Assembly (NCBI GenBank): GCA_951812925.1
Contig: OX638370.1
Span: forward strand, 35,397,948 to 35,461,947
Length of the DNA stretch: 64,000 bases
Direction: 5' to 3'
From: Calliopum simillimum
Lineage: Eukaryota; Arthropoda; Insecta; Diptera; Lauxaniidae
Of the stretch, positions 43,728 through 57,038 are shown one piece after another. The notes under the pieces are model-generated. The model saw only the letters and a program-made list of their open reading frames with translations. It was not told the origin of the DNA and ran no database searches. The first letter of the stretch is position 1, and every line of letters begins with the position of its first letter. Position numbers and translations under genes: made by a program.

Positions 43728-45940
43728 AGATAGCAAGGCAACATGCAGGGTTGCATTTTTTTATTTTGACAACTTGCCATTACCATTGTTATTGAATCAT
43801 GCTATACTATTATAAGATTTGATCTGGTACATATTCCAGAAGAAGAAGAAAGCAGGAACTGAAAATTATATTGAATTAGTGATCAATTTATATGAATGTT
43901 ATGATATTCAAAATGTATACAATATTTATTGACTTGGTACATAACAAAAATATACCAGGCAGTTAATTAAGAATGTCACTATCACTAAGTAATCCTAAGC
44001 AGCTTTATGTAATGCATTTTTTTTTTCACGCAAAGCCTTTCTACATTACTAACTGACACACGTGACCCTAATTAAAATAAAATGCTCATCAATTAACTTA
44101 ATGCACATTAATCATAAACGTAAGTAGATTTCATTTTATCACTTATCCAAAACTATGTACGAGTATGTCCTTCGCCAAGTAGTTACAATACAACAGAGCA
44201 GTTCGACGACAAACGGACATTGGATGGGGTGAAAGGATACAGTTTTATAACCGCAACAGACACTTAACAGTAGAAAGCACTTAACACGCACTTGTTGGGA
44301 TTACGGCGCTGACACTGAACACATCCTTGCACATTCACATTCACGTGGAACTAAGCAGATCACGCGGAACAAATCAACCTCAAATTACCAGCGATAAATC
44401 AGTAGGAATGAAGAAAAAAAAGCACAAGAAACGCAGCGGAAACGCGGATATCTTACGAGTGAAAAGGGTATTTAATGCATTCTTTAGCTTTTCCCCAGAG
44501 TCTTTGCTATCTCTGCGTAGACAAAAGTGGTGGTAAAAAGCAGAAACCCATCCTTTAACATCCTTTTTTACGTATTTCGCATTTATCTTTTGTGTTCAAC
44601 GACATCTAACGAATCATGCTGCAACAAGTGTTTAGGAATTTCTTTTGGATGCTGCCAGTTTGAGTGGTTTTTCATTTGAGATTCTTCTTCTTCTTTATAT
44701 GGTTTTTTGGTTTAATTTTTCTCCAACGGATAAACGCATGATTTTTATCCCTGCCTTGAGGTTGGCTGTCACATAAGAACACGTGGTTTTTTGAATACGC
44801 CCACTGGGAAGTATTGCGCATGTTTGATTTTAAATTTAAATAAAAAAAAGAAGAAGAAGTCATTTGCACAATGTACGGTTGCAATGTTTTAGATTTTGGT
44901 AATAAAGTTACAGATTTAATCAAGAATTATAATCAAAACAATATTCTAAATAAAATAAAGTATCCTTCATTGAGTTGAACATTTTTTAAATTACCGAAAC
45001 AAGCGTCAATAAAGGAAAAATGGGCGTAGTCCACCACCAGTTGTAGATCCTTTGCAATGATTCATGTATTCAGCAGAGCATATGTAGTTCTTTCACCAGG
45101 ACAAATTATTCCATTTTACTTACCAACTATTTAATGTATTTTTTCATCGATATGTTTCTTGTTTCAGAACCCCAACAAATTTGTTAAATCGAAAAAACTT
45201 TATGGGCTTTATCACGAATATATTCCTTTCCTTTCTCGAGAGATATTTTTTTCTTCGCAGTTTTTTCCAATTTTTTCATTTAAGAAAATTCTGGTGCTCG
45301 GCCAAATAAATCTCCAAGCACTTTGTGAGAAACTGACGGAAAAACGTACATTAAAAAACAAATAACGAACACAAAAAAAAAAAAAATAATAATTCTAGAC
45401 TCATTAATTCGGATATAGTTTCCGGGAGAATAACCCACAAAAGACCTGTATATAGCTTTTAGAAAAACCGATATAAGTAAGAAACCCTTAAATGCATATC
45501 AAAATATTGGTGCCTTATCAATATCAAGATCAAATATTCTTACATCAAATATCAAAATATTCCCTTCCACAAATTATTGCCGACAACCTTATTTTCCAGT
45601 GAATTTTGTTTGCTCTACCAAAAATTTTTTTTTCTGTTTGCATGCTAGGGGGTACGAGAAAAAATATTGAAGAATGTTTATTCATGATAAGGTCCTATAT
45701 ATAATACCTAATGCTGCCAACTGTTTTGCTTTTAGCAGTACAGTACTGCTGTTGTACTGTTTTTTGTTTTGTGTAAAATTTGTTTTAATTTATTTTGACA
45801 CTTTTTGACCTCATTTTTTCCTGAAGATAGTGCCAACGTTGATGACATGTCATCTACCATGTCAACCGTTCATAGATGATCGTTTTGCCGCTAAGTGAAA
45901 TTTTCGGTTATCGTTTGTGGTTGTGATATTATATAATAAA
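43728..45940. other. Mostly unique sequence; 44150-44560 is GC-richer
   Basis: The segment 44150-44560 is less AT-rich and contains the 69-codon frame 44327-44536 with a basic KKKKHKKRSG run. It could be an untranslated exon or a promoter region, but no splice pair or homology supports a call. The rest shows short repeats shared with 41230-41420 (TAAGG(C/T)CC block). Confidence 0.3.
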
Positions 45941-47530
45941 AATGAAAAAATTAGCGCAGCGCAGCGCTGCGTAAAAATGTTTTTAATGATAAACTTGTAA
46001 AGGTGTATCCATTTATAAAAAGACCAGATTCGATAGCGATGTGTGGTGCAGTACGTGAAATTTGGAATTTTACATTGCTAATTCTGGAAAAACAGTCATT
46101 GAAAAGCATTTGGTTATTAGTAAACACCTGAAAGCTTTGCAATCTGCTTAAATTAGTCGCCCAATGACCGAATACTTACATATTTATCATCTTCACATGA
46201 TCTTACAATGGCTCGATACGATATGCCTTTTTTTCTTGAACTTTTCCTCAAATGATGCAAGCGAATACCTAAATTTATGAACAAAAAATGTTCCACATTT
46301 CAAGAGCTTTTAGTGAGTAGATTTGAAATCAGTTCCCAGCTGGAGTACTGTAAATGCTTCAATGAAAATTTTAGCTGAGACAACATCGCTTAACTCGATG
46401 CGGAATTCATTAAAAGTCTTAAGGCAATACAATTTTACGATAGGTTGAAAATTATCAGCATATGAGCACAAGATAGTATCGATCCCCATACAAAAAAAAA
46501 AACAAAACAAATTCACTGTTAGTCCCCCATTTTGAAAGCTTATCGGTTTTGATTTTTAAGGAAAAAAATTTTTTTTCTCGACCTCTAAATAATACGCTAT
46601 TTGATTTTTTTCATTCAAAGAAGTAATTTATTTCAAATATCTCATTATCTCAGTTTCTACCACCCTTCATAGAATTGAAGCCCTTAAAAAATCATAAAAC
46701 TCATCTCTACAAAGTTTCCTCAAATGCATACTGTTTGAAATGTCAAATGTTAAAAAAAAGAATATTGCATAGTTTTAGGGGATGATTTTCGTTTTTGAAA
46801 AATTCTATTTATCATATTTTGTACTGAAGTTTTAGATTCGCTATAACTTCTTCAATTTCAACAATTCGAGGAAACTTTGTACAGATGAATTTTATGATTT
46901 TTTATGGGCTTCAATTCTATGGAGTGCCTTTGGCACTTTAGGGTAGTAGAAACTGAGATAATGAGTTTAACTTGTCGAAAAAAACATTTGAAGTAAATTA
47001 CTTCTATGAATGAAATAATGTCCTCGTCGACATTTACAACGATATACCATACTTGATGATCGGACATCAAATGGCGGAGCAATATGAAAAAATCAAATAG
47101 CATATTATTAAGAGGTCGAAAAACAAAATGTTTTTTCCTTAAAAATCAAAACCGAGAAGCTTTCAAAGTGGGGGGCTTACAGCGAACTTTTTTTGTTGTG
47201 ATACTATCTAATGAGCACTCAGAATGTGCCATACCCTGAATTGTCGCAAATCATCGAATACGTTTTATGTTTTCCTGGAACATCTTCTTCTGTCAAACGT
47301 ATTTTTGCTACCATTGAAAGATATGGAAAGAAGAAACATCGACACTGAAGAGAATTAAATGTATGTCAACAAGGAGTATAGCTGCATGGAGTTTCACGAA
47401 TTCTTATATACAAAACCACAACTTCGTCACCAAATCGTCAGTCAAGAAAAATATTTGCTTAAGCAACCAAATCGGTCCGGCAAAATTTCTACCGATAGTA
47501 CGACATAAATAGATAATTTTTGTTTTGGTC
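45930..47530 (+). pseudogene. hAT-like transposase remnant, split by a foldback
   Basis: Past the insertion, 47230-47460 encodes LSQIIEYVLCFPGTSSSVKRI followed by FATIERYGKKKHRH and, after stops, CSMEFHEFLYTKPQLRHQIV-like sequence. This matches the PGTSA.VER.FS and C-terminal region of hAT transposases. Before it, 45945-46300 encodes MKKLAQR and VYPFIKRPDSIAMCGAV in broken frames. The whole is unable to encode a protein. Confidence 0.55.
46470..47210. mobile_element. hAT-type foldback MITE inside the hAT remnant
   Basis: ATGAGCAC occurs at 46462-46469 and 47211-47218, an 8-bp target duplication. The ends are AAGATAGTATC and GATACTATCTA. The arms of about 280 bp share TTAGTCCCCCATTTTGAAAGC-like and AATCATAAAACTCATCT-like blocks with their complements. 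It carries no transposase. Confidence 0.88.
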
Positions 47531-48174
47531 TGTTAAAATAAAACAATAAAAGCATGTTCCACATCGTGAAAATCTACTTTTTAAGGTATTTTACAGATAA
47601 GTGTTTGTTTTTGCCAAGCCGGAGATTTTTTTACTACACATTGTGAATAACCTTTTTTAGGTATTTCACTGGTAAGTGTACTGCTTTTTGCCGGGTCAGA
47701 ATTGGCAACATTAGTTGTACCTATGGCACTAAGAGACTAATGAAGTGAAGTGAAAATTCTGCATCCAAAACCAACAATTTATATACATCCAGATGGAGCA
47801 GAAAAAAATGGCAAATTATTAACTTTCAAAACTGCTCAAATATCTAATTGGTATGAACATTTCATCAGCACACTGAGTCCTGAAAATGAAGAAAATTGAA
47901 AAAACACTAACACCACTGCCAAACTCTACCACAAACATATCGTCTACAAAAAAAAAAAACACTGTCAATTCAATACTTGAAACTGTCAGAATGGATTCTT
48001 TTTCTGAATTATCCAAGCGGCTTACAACTTTTAGATTTAGGATACGGTATATTCTCAATAGTCTTCATAACGTTCGATGCGATGCGTAAGAATGTGGATA
48101 ATCCACTTTTCCACAATTCGAAAGGATAAGGAATAAGTATAGAATGTATAGAAAATTATATGCTTAAAATCGAA

Positions 48175-48310
48175 ACTAACAGTTACCGTGAAACTGCGAT
48201 AGTCCGCACTTGCGCCAGTCCGGACACTCCAATAATTCGGACACTTTTACATTTCGGACAATTAAAAATTTCCACCTCTACAATCCGGACAAATTTTTTT
48301 GATTTAAGAA
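48175..48310 (+). repeat. Pogo/Tigger-like terminal repeat fragment
   Basis: The sequence GTGAAACTGCGATAGTCCGC is followed by several (A/C)(A/G)(A/T)..TCCGGACA units (CAGTCCGGACACTCCAATAA, TTCGGACACTTTTACATTTC). Repeated TCCGGACA units of this kind mark pogo-like terminal repeats. No transposase follows. Confidence 0.45.
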
Positions 48311-48544
48311 GAAAAATTAAATACAGTTTTACCGTTTTTACCTAGCATGTTTTGTTATTCGTACATTGATTCACATTTTATACTGTCATTATTCTGTTTC
48401 GGTCCTTTCCCTCGTAACCGTTTTTGTTTCATTGGTAAGAAACGTTTTGTAGATTACAATCTAAATGGCTGACAGTGGTCTAGAATGCTATTCTAGCTGG
48501 TCATAACTCTTTCCTGGTTATTTTTTATAAAAAAAAAATATCAG

Positions 48545-49035
48545 TTTCTATGTTTCGGGGGTCGCTGACTCTAAATCTGAAAACGATTTTTTAAAAATCA
48601 AAATGGCGGATCCAAAATGGCGGACAATTTTCTTAAAAATTAACAATATCACAACAACTTTTTGACTTAGGAGTTTTCTGAGGTCGTTGATTTCGAATTC
48701 GGTATTATCTTTTTTGTAAACAAAATGGCGGATCCAAAATGTGGGACAACTTTCTTAAAAATTAATTATATCACGACAAAATTGTGGTTAAGTGGGTTTT
48801 TGAAGATGCTGATTTCGAATTCGGTATCATCTTTTTTGTAAACAAAATGGCGGATCCAAAATGGCGGACAATTTTCTAAAAAATTGATTATATCACGACA
48901 AAATTATGGCTAAAGGGGTTTTTGAGGTCGCTGATTACGAATTTGGTATCATCTTTTTTGTAAACAAAATGTTGGATCCAAAATGGCGGACAGTTTTTTA
49001 AAAAATTGATTATATCACGACAAAATTATGGCCTA
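48545..49035 (+). repeat. Four tandem units of about 122 bp
   Basis: Each unit contains AAAATGGCGGATCCAAAATG, then GGCGGACAATTTTCT, ATATCACGACAAAATT and GTCGCTGATTTCGAATTCGG. Unit starts lie near 48600, 48722, 48845 and 48967. The GTCGCTGA(A/T)TCCGAAT core is shared with 11065, 36640 and 36935. Confidence 0.85.
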
Positions 49036-51935
49036 TATGGGAGGTGAGCTTGTTGTTGGAAATAATCAAATGTAACACTTTAACCTACTTTATTATTTCT
49101 ACTGTACTATTTTATGTTTTGGTATGTCATGTTCTAATATTTCAAAATAGAAAATATTTTCAAATATTTTCTTTACTTACAATAAAATCGTTCTACAAAA
49201 TACAACTGCCGTATTGTTGAATTGTTCAAACCCTCTAAAAATCACACTTGTCCTTGATTTGATCACGCCCATTTTCACCAAATGACTTAATGATATCTAT
49301 ACTAACTCAGATATTTAATAATATTTTTGTTCTTGAAATATTTATGAAATTATAGTGATTTTAAATTTTTGGTTGTATAGGAGGTGGGCGTGTCCTTGAC
49401 CCGAACACGCCCATTTTCAACAAATAAATACATGCTGCTAATACTATATCAGAAATCGAATTTTATTGTTTTACCTCAAACACTTTGGTTGTTATTAGTT
49501 TTACGAATACAGAAAAGTCGCTGAAGAAAAACTCATCGTAGTCCATGAAGAGGAGTGATGGGGGAGTCAGATAAATGCTTAGAACCTTCTGAGAACTTCA
49601 TATTACACACTTAAATGATCTTACCGTTGCGACTCCATAAAACATTTTAGTTACAGTCAACAGAGTGCCAAATTCGTAAATTTAGGAAATGAAATTAGAG
49701 ATTTTTTGTGATGATCCGGATTTCCTTTTTATATTAAAAAAAATTATCATCTTATTGCAGTACGCAAGTCTTCAGAAAATAGATCAGATTATCCTCACCA
49801 TAAGTTTCATTAGGTAAAATTATTTAGTTTTAAAGATACACTCATTTAAATTTTCACATATTTTAAAAGATTTTTGTAAAAAATTAAACATTTTCTGAAT
49901 TCATCAAGTTTAAAACGCGAAAACTCAAAAATGGTAGACCACTGTGCGGCGTAGTTCATTTCCGCCAATGAATTCGGATAGCCATAATCTTCACTTTCGA
50001 ACTGAAGGTATCTCAACTCCATAAAATACATACAAGCCTTTTGTATGGAGTTTGGATATATTTTTTCCAATGGATAATAACTCAGAAAGTAAGAATCCAA
50101 TTGGAAAAGTTGTAAAGTAAAGTTAAATGAGGATGATTATGGCTATCCGATGTCATTAGCAAAAATGAGCTACGCTTTTTATTGTAAGTATGATGTAACT
50201 TCAAATATGCCCCAAAACCGTAATTTTTACATTTTTTAGTAGGGATATCTTAAAAACCAGAGTTACTTAATAACTTTGGTAAATCTGGATTACCTCATAA
50301 ATTTAAAACCGCAGAACAAACTTTTCTTTTGTCACCCTTTTGTTATGGTGTGGAGAACCTTCGCAGTATACTTTAAGAAATATTATCTAGAGACTAAACA
50401 CAAACCACTCGACATTTCTTAAAGGATCATCAATAGGTATTTCTGTTTTTTGATAGAGCTTTGTTCCGGTTTCATCATCAATTATGTATGTTGTGAGCTC
50501 GAATTCTAGATGATCGTAAACATCAGCTATATAAATCGGAAGGAAATTGCTTACAAATACAATATAATGCAGGATACTTTGATGGAATAGAACAGATTAA
50601 CTATGAATATGTTTTAGGAAGTTTATTCGGACGATAGATGGGTTGTTGATAAGAACCAAAAGTTACGTTTTGGATATGGAGCTTTGAAACGTTAGCAACG
50701 GTAAGTAACACAGAAAACTGTTGATGAAGTCGAACTATACACCGACCAAATATTTGGTATTATTTAATAAGGTAACTTTTTTATACAAACGTCTTTTAAG
50801 TTATCTTCAAAATGTGCATCATTTTATATAAAAAAAATATTGAACTCAAAATTTATTTTTCTAGGATGGGAACTATATACGAGTGCCATTAGCTACATTC
50901 CATGCATATGTAATGGGTTAGAAAAACTATCACTTACAATATTACAAGCATACACAAAGGAAACCTTCTTGGAAAACCAACTTCACACAAATTTGTATGC
51001 AACCATATTACAAAGGGCAAAAATTTATTTGTTCTCGGCTTTAAGAAGTTAATGGGCCAGAAATCAGTGTCGTCGCACAAACACAAAAAAACGAAAGTTT
51101 CCATAGTACAAGGGAGTTATTCGCATAAGACCGTTGCGACAATTTCATAGGAATTTTACTTAATTTAAGCGTGCACGGTTGGTATTAACTTTCAATGAAA
51201 TAAAAATACAAAAAAAAAGTCATCACACATCTTTAAGAGCAACAAATTGGAGGATAAGGAAATTGTAAAAAAAAACCTTTCTAGTGACCACTTAACCATT
51301 AGTTTCAACAACAACAACAACAACAACAACAATAACGATTTCAAATCAAACCACATCGAATCAAATCAAATCAAATACTCAACACTCAACTCCTCACATA
51401 TGGATGTGCGGATACATATGGTCTTGGTCACTCGTCGTTTAGGTTGACAATTGAGATTTCACGTACGATTGGATTCTTTTGTGGGGCAACAGTTAAGATT
51501 TTTGGCAAATAAAAATGCACGCTTAAATTGGCCACTTCTTTAAATGAAATACTTTTTCAATAAAATTCAAGAGATGGTAGAAACCTTTTGAATGAGAGGG
51601 AGGAGATGGTGGTTTTTTCTTCACACACAAATGGCTTAAGTGTTTTCTTAAAATGCCCATAAATACTTGAAATAATAAAAGAATTCTTTAGCTAAACGTA
51701 ATAAAAATTTAAAGTCAGTCATGAAATACATTTTTGAGGTTTTTAATGTGCCATATTTTTTGCTATAAAGTTTTTGATTTTGCTCAAATTCATAAATGTA
51801 ATTTAATAAAATTCCCATTTTGAAGATGAAGTACACTGCCAATCATATGAGACATTAAAAAAACTTCTCTGATCTCTTACTCACCTAAAGAGTTCATAAA
51901 AAGCTTAGAAATGATCCTAAAATGCTGTGGAAATA
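49036..51935. other. AT-rich intergenic DNA, with an AAC repeat at 51308-51338
   Basis: A frame at 51247-51447 would encode a poly-Asn run from the AAC microsatellite, followed by an AAATC repeat; I cannot support it as a gene. A short segment at 49370-49440 (GGAGGTGGGCGTGTCCTTGA) resembles the cytosine-rich units of other repeats. Nothing else is recognised. Confidence 0.4.
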
Positions 51936-52026
51936 ACCGTTTTTATACCCTATATACCCTGGGTTATTTTCACTTTGTCCTTCCGTTTGTAATGAAGAGA
52001 AGGAGGAGTGGCAGATATAGAAAAGT

Positions 52027-53827
52027 AGTACCTGGAGACCGATCCCTGCTCGGTCAACAATCTGATTTAATTATTTTAGTCGATGTTTTTATTCATAGCT
52101 ATTTTTTGTTATGAAACTCGTACCTTTTCACCTCTAATGGTTATGCTTTCAAAATGATAAATAAACCGATGAGAATAATAATAACAAAAAACTCGGAAAG
52201 GAAAGTATCGAGTGGTATAGAAAAATATAAAAAACTCAAATTTTTCTTTTTGGTGAAATAGAATGCCCTAAAATAAATAAATGGGATATGCCACGCACCC
52301 AAAATATTTCGTCTTTTGTATGGGGGCTGAAATATCTTATCATCAATAAATCATAACTCGGAAAATAAGAGTCCTATTAGAAAAATCAGCAAGGATATTT
52401 TGATAAGGAAGAGTGTGGCTATTTGATGCTATTATTAAAAAAGAATTTTACTTTTTCTTGTAGCTACGCTGTAAGGCTGAACACAGCGTTTTCTTCAACT
52501 TCAAGCAAGGGTATTTCAAAATCCAGCAGGTATAATGACAGTTCTGCTGATGAAGACGGATTCAACGTCAAAAAGTGCATAAGACAGCATGTAAGAATAA
52601 AAAGTTCATTCAATTTTTTTTGTGACTGAGTTATTAACCAAATTATAACTTTCATAAAAAGTGGGAGTGGCAATTATTGAACAAAGCTACTTTTCGTTAT
52701 GCTTGAGATACTCATTATCCAGATCCGTATACCAAATTTCATCAAAATATGTTGCACCATTTGCGAGAAATAACATTTTATGTATTTTACTTGTATGGGA
52801 GGTTCCACGCTCACCGGCGAATTTCGCTTACTTTCAGTTTGTAGGTGCCTAAGAGCAAGTAGACTCCCTACAGTTAAATTCAGAAAGATTGCTTTAGTGG
52901 TTTTCTTTTTATAGCGTATTATATTTTTGTGGGCGGTGCCACGCCCTTCCATGAGTTTTCCCAATATAATGGCATATCACAAATTAATACTTGTTCTTAG
53001 GGGTGCAATCTCTTAAATTGTCATTAAAATTGTTGGAGTGGTTTTTGAGTAATATTGAATCAAAATTTTCAATGGTTAAAAAGGAGGCATGGTACTTCTT
53101 TGATACCGACCACTTTTCGGTTATAACAAGATATTAATAAGCAGTACCTTCATACGAAATTTCATTAAAATATCTTGTAACGTTTGCGAGAAATAGCATT
53201 TAACCTATTTTGCTTGTATGGGACGTTCCACGCGCAACGGCAATATTTCGCCCATCTCCGTATCAGGGATGCTCTATAGCAATTAGGCTCCTCACACTTA
53301 ATTTCAGAATGTTTGCATTATTAGTTTTCTTTTTATAATGTTTTATATTTTTGTGGGCGGTGCCACGCCCTTCAACGAGTTTTCCCAATATAGTGGTGTG
53401 TAACATATTAATCCTTGCTCGCCGAGGTAATTTTTCATTAAAATTGTTGGAGTCGTTTTCGAGTAATATTGAATCAAAATTTTGAAGGGCTGAAAAGTGG
53501 GCGTGGCACTTCTTCGATCCCGCCCACTTTTTGTTTTTTGTTACAAGGTATTATCAAGCCGTATCCGCTCACCAAATTTCATCAAAATATCTTGTATAGT
53601 TTGCGAGTTATGACTAAATCAAATTTTAAATTTAGGGAAGTGCCACGCCCCCTGGTGAGCATTTACAAAGTTCAAACCTAGCTCATTCTTCATTGTATGC
53701 TAGTGTCTAACTTCATTCCAAGTTTCATTAAAATCGCAGTAGCCGTTTTCGAGAAAAAATATTGGCACAGAAATAAGTACAAAAAAACAAACAAACAAAC
53801 ATACAATTTTAGCTCGTATAAGAAGAG
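52027..53827. mobile_element. Unclassified repeat inserted in DINE-1 copy E
   Basis: Two clear direct copies of a unit of about 410 bp (52660-53075 and 53080-53490) carry GGGAGGTTCCACGC-like, GTGGGCGGTGCCACGCCCTT and GAGTTTTCCCAATATA blocks. A hairpin GACCGATCCCTGCTCGGTC sits at the left end. The right end has AAACAAACAAACAAACATAC. It may be a second Helitron-like family read on the minus strand, but the termini are not decisive. Confidence 0.5.
52464..52590 (+). other. Exon-like fragment inside the repeat
   Basis: A TTTTTCTTGTAG acceptor-like tract precedes 127 nt of open frame, which ends at a GTAAGA donor-like site. The frame encodes LNTAFSSTSSKGISKSSRYN followed by DSSADEDGFNVKKCIRQH. 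Composition and polar Ser/Asp content differ from the surrounding AT-rich repeat. I do not recognise the protein. It could be a captured host exon or chance. Confidence 0.3.
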
Positions 53828-54415
53828 AAGATATATATTCTTGATAAGCGTCACTTTCTGAGTAGATATAGCCATGTCCGTCTGTCTGACTGGCTGGCAT
53901 GCTGTGTGTGTGTACATTTTTTGGGAAAACTGAACAAGATAATTCAATGAAATTTGGCACTCTGCCTCCGTCGTCAAAGTTAGCACGAGGGCTTGAAAAT
54001 GAGCGAAATCAGTCAACGGACACGCCTACCGCCCATGCAAAACATATGTTCAAAACGCAATATTAGGAACATTATTTGCGATAACGCAAGCAAACACATC
54101 ATTTCTGGGAATAGTAAATACAAGCTTTGAGCAAAAACTAAGTGAATTCGGACCAGAAGGCGTGGCACCTCCCATTTAAGCTTAAGGTTGAAAATGTTAT
54201 ACTGAAAGCATAATTTGTGATAACCCAACCAAATTTCACTAAAACACTAAAAATAGTAAAGGCAAGCTCTGACAAAAAACTAGGTGAATTTGGACAAGAG
54301 GGCGTGGCACATCCCATGCAAGCAAAAGTTTGGAAATGCTATTCTGAAAAAGTTATTTGAGATAATCCAACCAAATTTCATTAAAACACTAACAACAGTA
54401 AATGCAACAGTAGAA

Positions 54416-56850
54416 GGCTGTATGTACGTATGTAGTTCTATCCACACTGTGCTAAGACTGTGCTAATTTAAGTCCTAAAAGAGTTTGAAGTGGACCGCTT
54501 AAGTATTCAAAGCAAAAAAGGCTGAAGAGTGAGAAAATAAAACTCTAAAACACTCAGAAAAATGGTCAAAAAATACACTGTAATTTACTTGTACTTGTAG
54601 CCATATTAATGAACACTTTTTATCTATGTACATTGTTACCCTGTATTTTCTTGTGTCATCACATTCTTTCATATCCTGTCTAACATTACTCATTCAGGAA
54701 ATTTTTTTCCGCATTTTCTGTTGCAGCACTCCTTTCCAATAAAATTGATGAAGAAAATGCAAAAGGAATTTCTTAATGAACTTTTCTCGCATTGTCTTCA
54801 GAATGCTTCGACTATCATCCATCCATAAGTGCGTAGTATCACAAATGGAAGACGTGATGAAATTTTCATCATAGATTTTCGCAAACGAAAATAGGAAGTC
54901 AAAAAAAATAAATATTCTGCGCATTACAAACATGAAATCTATTTAATCATATGACTAAACGAGTATGACCTTTAAACGCCTTGGTGGGATTGATTATAAA
55001 GAATATTTTGTAGTATGTAGATATTTTGCATATGTTAAAACGTTTTTTTTTTCCTTGTTCACAAAGGAATTAAATTTTTGTTGTGCAAAAAAAAAAAAAA
55101 AAAGACAAAAGGGAAATTAAATGTCATGGTTCATGCTCGAATAAAAATCATCAACCATGCCAGGCAGTCCAACTTCTTCTTCTTTCTGGCCACATTTAAA
55201 TGACACGCATTTGATAAAGTTGTCTTCAACAATTCCAACTCATGCACATATTCACACTAATACTTGTAAAGTACCCCATACCCTGTTACCCTCTTCAAGT
55301 ACCATTCCCATACCCATACCAAAAACAGTTCATACAGTCACTCTAACCAGCATCGCATTCTATCGGTTATATCTTGCTTTCCTCGTTGTCTTTGGTTGGG
55401 TGGTGTATGGAAAATGAACCATAACTGCAAATGACACTCAATCCTAAAGGATATGGGTGAAATAGAAAAAAAAAATCCTATCTATGAATGATAAAGTGGT
55501 TCTATTAAAAAGCATTCGCACTCGAAAACGTGCGGAATGAGAGAAATTCTTTTGGTTATTGAGGGTGACTTCGATTTTTTTTTTTTTATTCTCAGTCATT
55601 TGTCGGGTGTTAATGGAATTTGAAAAATTTAATAAGCGTGTTGAATACATTCCCCCTTACAGCACCTCATTTGCAGTATGGTTGATTTTTTTTTCTTTCT
55701 TCCTACGCACAATTTTATTTGCAAGTGAATCAGAAATTATTACCAAGAAAAACGGATAATTTTATTTAATATCAAAGGAATGTTTAGTCATAACTTCTGC
55801 AAAAAAATGAAAGTACCAAATGGACAGAATAGACCAAGTAAGTTATGAAGGTTTTACGAAATTTGTGGTATCATCGATAGAAACTGTAACAAATGTCATA
55901 TAAAGTATTGAAAAGTTATCCAATGTTATAGGTTACGAGAAAAGCTTGTTTCAACTGCATGCAAGCATACTTAATTCCGGCAAATCCAATAGACTCATGG
56001 ATTAAGCTAACACCCTAAGAATCATTGTTATATTATCTTCCAAATGGCTTGCAGATGTTTAAATTCACTCCGCAGACTACAATACAGCGTCGAAAGTATC
56101 CTCCGATAAAGGATATGGGTTTCACTGCAACAAAATGGCACCTCTAATAGAGCATTCAACTTAATATGTTTGCAAGACGAGAATTTTATACTATAATGCT
56201 TCTTGGGGCCAATATCACAGATAAATAAAAATTACGTATGAAATTTTGTGTCAAAGTGCCAGTTAAAGCTTAACTGAACATTGTGAAATTGTCCCTTAAT
56301 AGGAAACTTTACGGCCAATAATTTATTTTAAGCAGCAGTCAAAGCAATTAGTCAAACGAATTCCGGGACAAGCTGCTTTAGCGGAAAAATTGGTCCGCCC
56401 TCTTTCTTGTGCTACAGCCTTTTCTGATATTCTTGGTCCCCTCCGCATCATAATATCGGATGTCAAGGCGGACTTGCTCGTTGTGAATGACGCTACAATT
56501 TGCCGTAGTAAGTGGTCATTTGAAAAGGACTATACTTTTATTGAATCGAAGGAGTGTCGCCCTGTTTGAAGACTGATAAGTTAAATGTAATATAAAAATG
56601 GTGATGAACTGGCAAGGCATGGCTCCATCCTTAACGTCACCAGCGCGGTGTGAGTTTATACACCACTAGGTCTAGGAAAGAAGCAGATCTTCTCATATTA
56701 CTTAACTGAGGCGAACACTTATAGGAAAGCATTGATTACATGTAGTATATCTAGGTCAATCTGTCCTGCATATAACAGTTCAAAAACCTCTTAATTACTA
56801 GTTAATAGCCGTATAAATATACGCCGATAAACTAAGTATTCCCTTCAACT
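54416..56850. other. Sequence without recognised genes
   Basis: Short open frames only. The segment 55140-55430 is GC-richer and encodes an 86-codon Thr/Pro/Ser-rich frame (55157-55417) with no recognisable similarity. A poly(A) run lies near 55090. Confidence 0.4.
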
Positions 56851-56855
56851 CCTTC

Positions 56856-57038
56856 TGCCGTATTAACTTGCATGCACACAAGCAAGATTCTCTCGAACAC
56901 TTTCTCTGTGACTGCCCAGCTGTGGCTAGAGTTAGACTTAAATCACTAAGATAGTCTTTCTTCAATACAATCAGCGAAATCGTCGATACTGAAATTGACT
57001 CGCTGCTCAGTTACCTTAATAGGATTTTCTGGATATAA
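56856..57038 (+). pseudogene. C-terminal end of a non-LTR retroelement polyprotein
   Basis: The frame reads CRINLHAHKQDSLEHFLCDC followed by PAVARVRLKSLR, one stop, then SFFNTISEIVDTEIDSLLSY and a final FWI. The C...H...(S/T)LEH.LC.CPA..R.R motif is the Cys-His element after the RNase H domain of R1/I-type non-LTR retrotransposons. The natural stop at 57036-57038 is followed at once by the CCTAA array. Upstream reverse transcriptase is not recognisable, so this is a 5'-truncated copy. Confidence 0.75.

Larger units (their letters stand above)
51942..54415 (+). mobile_element. DINE-1-like Helentron, copy E, split by another repeat
   Basis: The 5' head is at 51942-52026 (TATACCCTATATACCCTGGG, CTTTGTCCTTCCGTTTGTAA). 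The body resumes at about 53828 (TATATATTCTTGATAAGCGT, ATAGCCATGTCCGTCTGTCT) and runs through about three GGCGTGGCAC units to about 54415, where the 3' hairpin is missing. The 1.8 kb between belongs to a different repeat. Confidence 0.75.

Noticed and set aside
48545..49035. CRISPR-like regular spacing
   Set aside because: The units are whole tandem repeats of about 122 bp with no distinct spacers, in a eukaryotic genome.
51247..51447. Poly-Asn protein start
   Set aside because: The frame is driven by AAC and AAATC microsatellites; no splice donor or similarity supports it.
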